A model generated the notes under the pieces. The model did not search any database. It had not been told where the DNA came from and was given only the letters and a program-made list of their open reading frames with translations. This document shows positions 57,766-64,000 of a stretch of 64,000 nt of DNA, one piece after another. The stretch lies in NCBI GenBank assembly GCA_001949185.1, contig BDGG01000011.1, positions 790,454 to 854,453 of the forward strand. The letters run 5' to 3'. The stretch's first letter is position 1. Each line of letters opens with the position of its first letter. The stretch is from Ramazzottius varieornatus (taxonomy: Eukaryota; Tardigrada; Eutardigrada; Parachela; Ramazzottiidae). The position numbers and the translations under genes were made by a program.

Positions 57766-59967
57766 ATGGCGCGCCGGTGCTTTTGTGTTCTGGTCGCTTG
57801 GCTGGTTGCAAACATCGAGCTGGTGGAGGGATGCGATTTCTATTGTTGTGCCGGTAACCGGACAGCTTTTGTCGAAGCGGGATGGTGGAATTGCTGTTTG
57901 GAAGAGCAATGCGCCGAGACGCTGAAGAGGCCTATCGACGAGAAGAAACTGGCGGAAACTCGGCGCGAATATTACAGGGTAAGGTTATTCCACACACTTC
58001 CGGCCGACTTTGCGTTAGAGCACAAACCAAGCATTTGAGGAAATTTTCTCATTATAGCCCCAGTCGTGCAACGTGCAATGTTGTCGCGAGACACCTAGAA
58101 CCTCAACCGTGAACTGCTGCCCGGATAGAGTATGTAATGCACTGGCAACACTGGACAGCGACATTCGGGACGAACTGTTTGCCCAGGTTGGTTATTTACT
58201 GTACACGTACTTTGCCTAATTATGGGCATCGACAAAATTATGGGCAGCCGAGCGAAGGCAGCACTGACCAGCTAAAATTGACCAATCAAATGAATCAATC
58301 GAAGCATTGACGCTTTCGCTCGACTGCCCATGATTTTGTCCCATAATGTTGTCCCATAATTAGGCGATAATTTGGCAAAGTACGTGTACACAAACGACGG
58401 GAAATAATGGGGCCAGTAAAAATTATGAGACTGGTCTTTTCGCTGCGGCGGTACGGAAGCACGTACGTACGTGACCGATTCATGTAATGCACTTTTGGAC
58501 ACTTTTCTATGATACGTTTGGATTTCCATTTTGCCTTCTTTTCCGCCTGGCCCCATAATTTTTACTGGCCCATAGTTTCCTGCCGTGCGTGTACCACTGT
58601 TTCTAGCGAAAACACAACACTCGTCTCAATACGTGCGGAAAAACAAGTAGGTTTTTCATTTCTTCATTGGCGGAAGTTGCAACTGATGATCTGACGGCAA
58701 ACGTAAACGATGTTTAACACCCTGATTACCACCGTACTCATCGTGAGTACAATACGGCACTTTTTTCGCTCCCCATAATTTCCATTGTGCCCGGTTTGAA
58801 CCAAAATTTTTTCATTGCCTGGTCTGCGGTCTTATCACCGACACGCAGCTGATGACCACTGGTCAGTACAACTTCCGCAGGCTGGAAAAAATCCTTACGA
58901 TTTCGGGCAGTTCCGGGGGTATTTTAGTTTTCATGTCTTTGCTCGAGATACATAGCTACCATCTGTTTAGAAAAGAATCGAAACATTAAGGAGAGCTTCC
59001 TCTACCGATACTAGGCTTGGGACAAACTTGGTTTCATCGGTGCGTGCTGAAAAAATCAAAATGGCCAGGGCCACTTTTCCCACGTTGGCCTTTACGGCCT
59101 GCCAATCTCCACAATTTCGAAATTCTGAAAGTTGTCGATTGGTTGACTTGGGTTACGCCTTCCAATTTCCTCCAGTTAAAGTTCTGTTCTCACTGTGACT
59201 ACGCTGGTAACCTGCCGACACAAAAAGCTTGGTATTCAGGGTGTTAACTGTCAGGCGTTTTTTATAGGATCTTACCCAGAACATGCAGCAACTTCGAGGT
59301 CTTGACTGGCCGGTTACCGAAAGCTGGATAAGATTCGCCAAGGAGAGCGTACCGGAAGAATCAGCTGTCTATCCTGCAGGGAGCCGAATTCAGCAGTTAC
59401 TAAATTCCGGGATATTCAGCGCTTTCGATACAACCACCGTTACCGAAAATCCGGAGGAAAGAAGACGACAAAAGGAGATCGCAGATGCGCAGGTACTGTA
59501 GCAACAAACTCAGCCACAAAGCCTGATGGTGCATTGCGCTGTTAGCACAGAAAAATTTCGGCTTTTAGTGGATATCCAAATGGTGTATACATGGCTGAGG
59601 TTGACTTTATATCTCTTGACAGGCACGGAAAAAACAGGCTGAAGAAGCACAGGCGGAGTGGCAGAAAACCATATTGTATGGCCTTCTCGCCGTGGTTTGC
59701 ATAGTAATCTTCGTAACTGGGACGGTGTGGCGCTGTCGACGGCATTTTCAAATAAGCAGGCTAATAGAGAACGCCAACAATCCACAGCCGGTCTACTTCA
59801 CTGGTGAAGATCCTGCAGCAACATCTCTCCTTGGTGTTGTCGTTGTACCTGCTGGTCAGCGTAGCCCGGCCCAATACAATGTCGCTCCGACCAACGACCA
59901 TCCCCCTTCCTACCACGAAGCGACTGAGCCAGCAGAGAAAAACGACGTGCTTCCCAAGAAAAGATGA
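57766..59967 (+). CDS. Cys-rich single-pass membrane protein with PPSY motif
   Basis: Four exons, all phase 0: 57766-57978, 58058-58186, 59268-59492 and 59623-59967, giving 303 residues. I do not recognise a named gene. Visible parts: a signal peptide (CFCVLVAWLVANIELVEG); a Cys-rich ectodomain with paired cysteines (CDFYCCAGN, WWNCCLEEQC, then SCNVQCCRE, VNCCPDRVC); a charged, probably helical segment (PEERRRQKEIADAQARKKQA); one membrane helix (ILYGLLAVVCIVIFVTGTVW); and a cytosolic tail ending DHPPSYHEATEPAE. The PPSY sequence is a WW-domain-binding motif. The Cys-Cys/TM/PY layout recalls the Shisa/VOPP1-like superfamily, but I cannot show homology. The 1.08 kb intron 2 contains two inverted-repeat elements. 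A degraded relative lies just downstream. Confidence 0.75.
58199..58392. mobile_element. Inverted-repeat element A in intron 2 (MITE-like)
   Basis: GTACACGTACTTTGCC, TAATTATGGG, ATTATGGGCAG and GAGCGAA on the left recur as complements on the right (CTTTCGCTCGA, CTGCCCATGATTTTG, CCCATAATTA, GGCAAAGTACGTGTAC). Arms are about 60-80 bp. No coding capacity. Confidence 0.78.
58396..58583. mobile_element. Inverted-repeat element B next to element A (MITE-like)
   Basis: Left end GGGAAATAATGGGGCCAGTA then AAAATTATGAGAC. The complemented right end is GGAAACTATGGGCCAGTAAA then AATTATGGGGCC. Elements A and B share the ATTATGGG/CCATAAT theme and may be one family. Confidence 0.75.
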
Positions 59968-60540
59968 TCCGGATCAATGCTCATCTGGGTGCACATCGGC
60001 TTTGTCCCGACGTCGGCCGGACGACGGTTTCCTTCCAGGATACCAGTGTCCATTGCGCCAGTGCTTTTGTTGCTCACATTTCGTATGAAAAGGTATACCC
60101 GCTTCCTTGACGCATTTTGTCGAGTGTAACGCACTAGTCTTTGCATCGGAGTATATTTGATACGAGATCATTTATTTTTTGTTCTGCGACTGAAAACTCA
60201 AGAATAATATATTTGAATAGAGCTTACCACGTATGGTACAGTTCCATCTGATAACTGTTCATTTTACGCCGACTTTGTGGCATCCTACCGCGCTCCCAAA
60301 TTTCGTCATCACAAAACATTCCCAGCTACGACAACGTTGACCCACTTCGCCTCATGTCAAGGCTTTCGCTGGCTTGGAGAAAAAGGCTGTATGAAAGGTT
60401 GAAAACCCCGATCGTCGGATAGCTGTCAATCAGGTTCGACGTGACGCTGGCATTACCGACAACATAACACAGGCAAAAACATAAAAGTTTTCTAGTACTG
60501 CACTCGAGGATATATATTCTCCCTCGTTGGTCCGGAGTGA
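59968..60540. other. Intergenic region between the tandem Cys-rich copies
   Basis: About 0.57 kb. The minus strand at about 60010-60120 reads HTKCEQQKHWRNGHW, resembling the end of a MYND zinc finger, but no complete finger or gene model was found. Confidence 0.4.
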
Positions 60541-61700
60541 CATGAAAAGTGGATACCTTAGCGTATTGGTCATCTATGCAGCAGTGAACATCGCGGTAGC
60601 ACAAGGATGCGACTTGTACTAGTTGCTGCGCCGGAAATCATATAGCTTTCGTCCAGGCTGGCTGGCTGAACTGCTGTTCGGAGGAGAAATGTCTGGAAGC
60701 CTCAAAGAATCATCCCGATGTCGCCCTAAAACTGATGACACATTTCGAGCACTTTGAGGTGAGATTTGATGTTTCGCCATAATGAGACGTCGGCAGAGCG
60801 ACTTCGCTGTGATCCCATTTCAAGTGAAGCACTTTTGTGGTCACTGACAATGAGTACGCGCGCCACTTGAGACGACGACCATGCTCAGTTCATTTGCCGA
60901 CCTTCCGTGTACAGCCTGTCCGCACCAACTTGCTACCACTCATAAAGCAAGCCTTTCTCGACTGGGTTACTGTTCCACTTCCAAACTAATTTTGCCTGGC
61001 TATCTCCTGAAACATCGTTGGCCAGAAATCTTCTCACAAAAATTTAGGAGCGACAGGGCGCTGGATTCACTGGACTTCCCATTGCGGTAGGCGCTTTTCA
61101 TAGTGCATAAGGTTAGCGGCAAAATACCCTCTTGTGAAAAGGGCAATCTGAACGGTTGCCACCATTCTTCAAATGTTTAACAGGACGCTGGCTCGTTGTA
61201 AGAAGCTCGACAGCGGGATACCAGGCAACGCTGGATAGACTTGAAACAAGAAGAACTGAGGCGGCAGGAAACCCAACGAGGAGAAGAGCAGAGGCAGAGA
61301 GAGATGGAAGATGGACAGGCGAGTACCGGGTTGGGAATCATGTCCATACCATCGAGTGTTGTCTACAGGCTACGTTTTTTCAATAGGCCCGAGAGGGACC
61401 AATGAACATGTATGACCTTCTCTGGAAGGCTTTCCTCGGGGTCGTGTGCTGTGGGGTGGCGGCTTTTGTACTGGGACTGTTCTGTCGATTGCAATATTAC
61501 TATATTATGATCAGAGAGCCACCTATTCCCCAGTCGTTCAAACTTCGGCGCCGCCTCTTTTTGTGCTTTCTGTGCCTGCCAGCGAACCCAGCGGAAACCT
61601 CGTTCGAAGCGATCACAGTCTCTTGCCCGCAGTCCATGCGCCACCTTCCTATGAAGAAGCGACTGACTTGACGATGAAAAGAAATGTCCTTCCTGAATGA
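60541..61700 (+). pseudogene. Degraded tandem copy of the Cys-rich membrane protein
   Basis: The same modules occur in the same order as in the upstream gene: signal peptide (MKSGYLSVLVIYAAVNIAVAQ) and GCDLY at 60541-60619; a Cys segment (SCCAGNHIAFVQAGWLNCCS, EEKC) to 60758; a charged helix (LKQEELRRQETQRGEEQRQR) near 61240-61310; a membrane helix (AFLGVVCCGVAAFVLGLFC) from about 61402; and a tail APPSYEEATDLTMKRNVLPE up to the stop at 61697-61699. Four extra bases (TAGT, 60620-60623) create an in-frame stop right after GCDLY and shift the frame. The membrane helix and PPSY tail are also in different frames, and no counterpart of the second Cys exon was found. Two independent lesions favour a pseudogene; sequencing error is the alternative. 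Confidence 0.6.
60817..60905. repeat. Fold-back hairpin repeat, eroded, in the degraded copy
   Basis: CAAGTGAAGCACTT facing CGCGCGCCACTTGAG, then CTCAGTTCATTTGCCGACC. Confidence 0.6.
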
Positions 61701-62073
61701 AATGGTTGATAGTTTTATGGTAAAGTCTTTGAAAGATTTTCGGGAACGCCGGGCAAGTACCGGTCCCGCATTTTGCGAAGGCTTTGAACGCATAACCGAG
61801 TACAGTGGACTTGAGTCATTTGACGGATGAAATGCAACCTTACAAGACGATTTTATGCGAGAAAAATTTGGTCAAGGAAGGGTCGTACGTACAACAAATG
61901 CAAAACGGTCAACCTTCATGGACGTACTTACTTAGGTCAGAGGATCAAACTCTCGAGATTCAACCATCCACCCCAGAACCAAACACTGAGCCACCGTTTG
62001 GCCTAAGAGATTCAATGGCACAGGAGAGCAAATAATTAATATAATAAAAGCAGACCCAAAATTATCATATATA
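61701..62073. other. Convergent region at the end of the Cys-rich locus / FATP
   Basis: 3' flanks of the degraded copy and of the minus-strand transporter gene. No further feature. Confidence 0.45.
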
Positions 62074-64000
62074 TTAAAAACGATAAGTGCGAGAGTCGAT
62101 CTGTTGGAGGATGTGCACTGTGAGTGGCTGATAACAGCTCTTTGGTCCTTGTGCGTGCCAGACGTAGAGATGATCTCCACCACATTCTCCCATGTCGTAA
62201 CCCGCTTCCTTCAGCTTCCCTTTGCGCATCTTGAAGGTCCCTAAAGACAGAAAAACCAAAACCTATGTCAGCCTTGCCATTGGGTTCCACGCAGTAACAC
62301 ACGCAGCTTACTTTACACAGTGTCTCTGGCAAGGGGAATTTTATTACTCACCGGTTAGTTCGATCTCCGACATGAAACGAAGGAAGAGCGGACGTGCGAA
62401 ACTGGCCAGCTGCTCTTCAACATTCCGACTAAACTCGTCCAGGTTAACTTCCGCGTCATTGCCCGCAATACACGCCATTCCCGCCTTTCCTTCGCAACCT
62501 GGTGAAACCAAACTTTACAGACCAGAAGACACAGTAAAGAGGGAAGCAGATGGCAAAAGTACCAGATATATCGACGCCGAAGACGGCCACGTCGCGATTG
62601 TCCAGCAATCGGCTCAAGGTGCCTTCCACTTCCGTCGTGGAGACATTCTCGCCCTTCCATCGAAAGGTGTCACCCAGCCGGTCCACGAAGTAGACATACC
62701 CTTCCTTGTCCTTAACCAGCAAGTCACCGGTCCGGAAAAAGCGATCGCCTTTCTCCAAGACATTCTCCAGGCATTTCTTTCTCGTGTCTTCTTTGCCCAA
62801 GTACCCATCGAAAGAATTCACTTGGGAGATCTTGCCGACGAGTTCTCCGGGTTCTCCGGGCCTACACTTGATGCACAGTCCGTTGGTATCTCGTAAGGCT
62901 TCATTCGTCTCTAAATCAACCTAAGTACAACAGGAAAAGCCAATGTCGAACATTTCTGCGAAGGGAGTAAGAACCGAAAAGCTGACGACCCAAACATAAG
63001 ACGCTGCATCTACCTGCATACCAATGCCATGGTAAGATGCATAGCACATTGTATGCAGGTGCGCGAAACGATGCGTCTTGCAGGTACTCGCAGACCATTG
63101 ACCTTAGATAATGTACGACGGTGTGTATGCAGGTACGCACAAATCGGTTCCGGCGTTTTCGTATGGCAATGGTACCTTGATCAAGTATTGCTGTTTGTAG
63201 TGTTCAACCATCGCCGATGTGAAACCAATCGCTCCCGGTTTCCCATCAAAATTGACAAAGCCGACGTTGCCTTCCGTCGAGCCATAGCATTCGGACACCA
63301 GCGGTATGTCAAATCTCTCCACAAACTCTGTCCAGATTTGTGGTCGGAGACCCACACCGTAAATGAGTCGGAGTGAATGGACCTTGTCCAGCGGTGAAGG
63401 CGGCTGCGCCAGCAAATAGCGGCAGAGTTCACCGACATAGTGGAAGACTGTACATTTGTAGTGACGGATGTCCTCCCAGAAGTGCGAAGCTGAGAATGAC
63501 TTGCGAAGGACCACGGTCGTCCCGAAGAACAAGGCTTGCCCGATGGCAACCAACCCTCCCGAACTACGAGAAGACAATCAGAATTTCCAAAATTGAATTA
63601 GGAAGGCCAGCCACAAAGTGAAAGGTTCATCTCACGTGGCGCAAGTTTCCAGGTTTCTTGGCCAAAAGGGTGATACCTCGACAAGGTTGGTTTTCCAAGT
63701 GGCGCACGTTGTCGTCGCCATTAGCTGGCAGCGTGCGTCGCTCGGGACGACATTCTTGTACCCTTACCTGTGATAGAGTGGAAGTGTGCAATAGAGCACA
63801 TCATCGTTCAGCATTCTTGCCACGATGAACCGATGAGACAGCGCGTAGATATACGCTCTTTGCGACGTGACGATGCACGGTTTCGGTAGGCCCGTGGTAC
63901 CGGAAGTGAACATGTAACAAAGAACGTCGCGATGTCCAGGCGGGTTCTTCACGGAAGGCTGGCTGGTGGGCATTGTCGCGATGGCGGTGTCGAAGCTGGG
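62074..64000 (-). CDS. SLC27A-like: Long-chain fatty acid transport protein / acyl-CoA synthetase (FATP, SLC27), partial
   Basis: Five 3' exons on the minus strand, reading in from the right edge: 64000-63768, 63563-63137, 62920-62563, 62498-62352 and 62240-62074, about 443 residues. The 5' part lies outside the window. FATPs couple fatty-acid uptake to CoA activation at the ER or plasma membrane. Landmarks: AMP-binding loop [22 protein letters not shown] (adenine-binding), [31 protein letters not shown], and the FATP/VLACS signature [20 protein letters not shown], followed by [16 protein letters not shown] and [16 protein letters not shown]. The signature and the GEPG region are closest to FATP1/FATP4. 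The intron after the first visible exon carries a hairpin. Confidence 0.93.
63630..63757. repeat. Fold-back hairpin repeat, two units, FATP intron
   Basis: CACGTGGCGCAAG and CCAAGTGGCGCACG left cores; right cores eroded (GTGCGTCGC). Confidence 0.75.

Overview
This is a compact eukaryotic (animal) genome window, almost certainly from a tardigrade and probably Ramazzottius or a close relative. Genes have many short GT-AG introns and very short gaps between them. The strongest taxonomic clue is a group-3 LEA protein with a mitochondrial leader at 34543-35796 on the minus strand. Its 293-residue length and amphipathic repeats fit my memory of the tardigrade mitochondrial LEA protein (LEAM). The animal homeobox genes Rx and homeobrain, UNC45 and SLC3A2-type transporters agree with this. 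Exon structures were built by hand from splice signals, reading phase and family alignment from memory; no search was run.

Layout, left to right: HPS4-like (-), AHSA1 (+), SYVN1/HRD1 (+), SPATS2-like (-), casein kinase 2 alpha (-), proteasome PSMB5 (+), SLC3A2-like heavy chain (-, with a 301-base assembly gap in one intron), sigma-type GST (+), neuferricin/CYB5D2 (-), DHODH (-), cytosolic aspartate aminotransferase GOT1 (-), a Gly/Tyr-rich secreted protein (-), mitochondrial LEA (-), Na,K-ATPase beta (+), an orphan secreted protein with an N-glycosylation-rich tandem repeat (+), Rx (+), homeobrain (+), CFDP1 (-), UNC45 (+), a Cys-rich single-pass membrane protein (+) and its degraded tandem copy (+), and the 3' part of a FATP/SLC27 acyl-CoA synthetase (-) that runs off the right edge.

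Most genes are housekeeping: protein folding and turnover (AHSA1, UNC45, SYVN1, PSMB5), signalling (CK2), metabolism (DHODH, GOT1, GST, FATP) and membrane transport (SLC3A2, ATP1B). They do not form one pathway. The exceptions are the Rx-homeobrain pair, which retains part of the ancient homeobrain-Rx-orthopedia cluster, and the stress-related LEA gene, which shares a 0.57 kb divergent promoter with the Na,K-ATPase beta gene.

The most striking non-genic feature is a short fold-back repeat found about 48 times in 64 kb. Its core is an inverted pair of the 9-mer GTGGCGCAC about 30 nt apart, set inside longer arms related to CTCGACAAGATCG and GCTCGGCAAACAA. Copies occur as one to three hairpin units. 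They lie mostly inside introns and never in a coding exon I could define. Several other inverted-repeat families are present in small numbers, two of them with TIRs beginning CAGTGT and, in the best case, flanked by TA.
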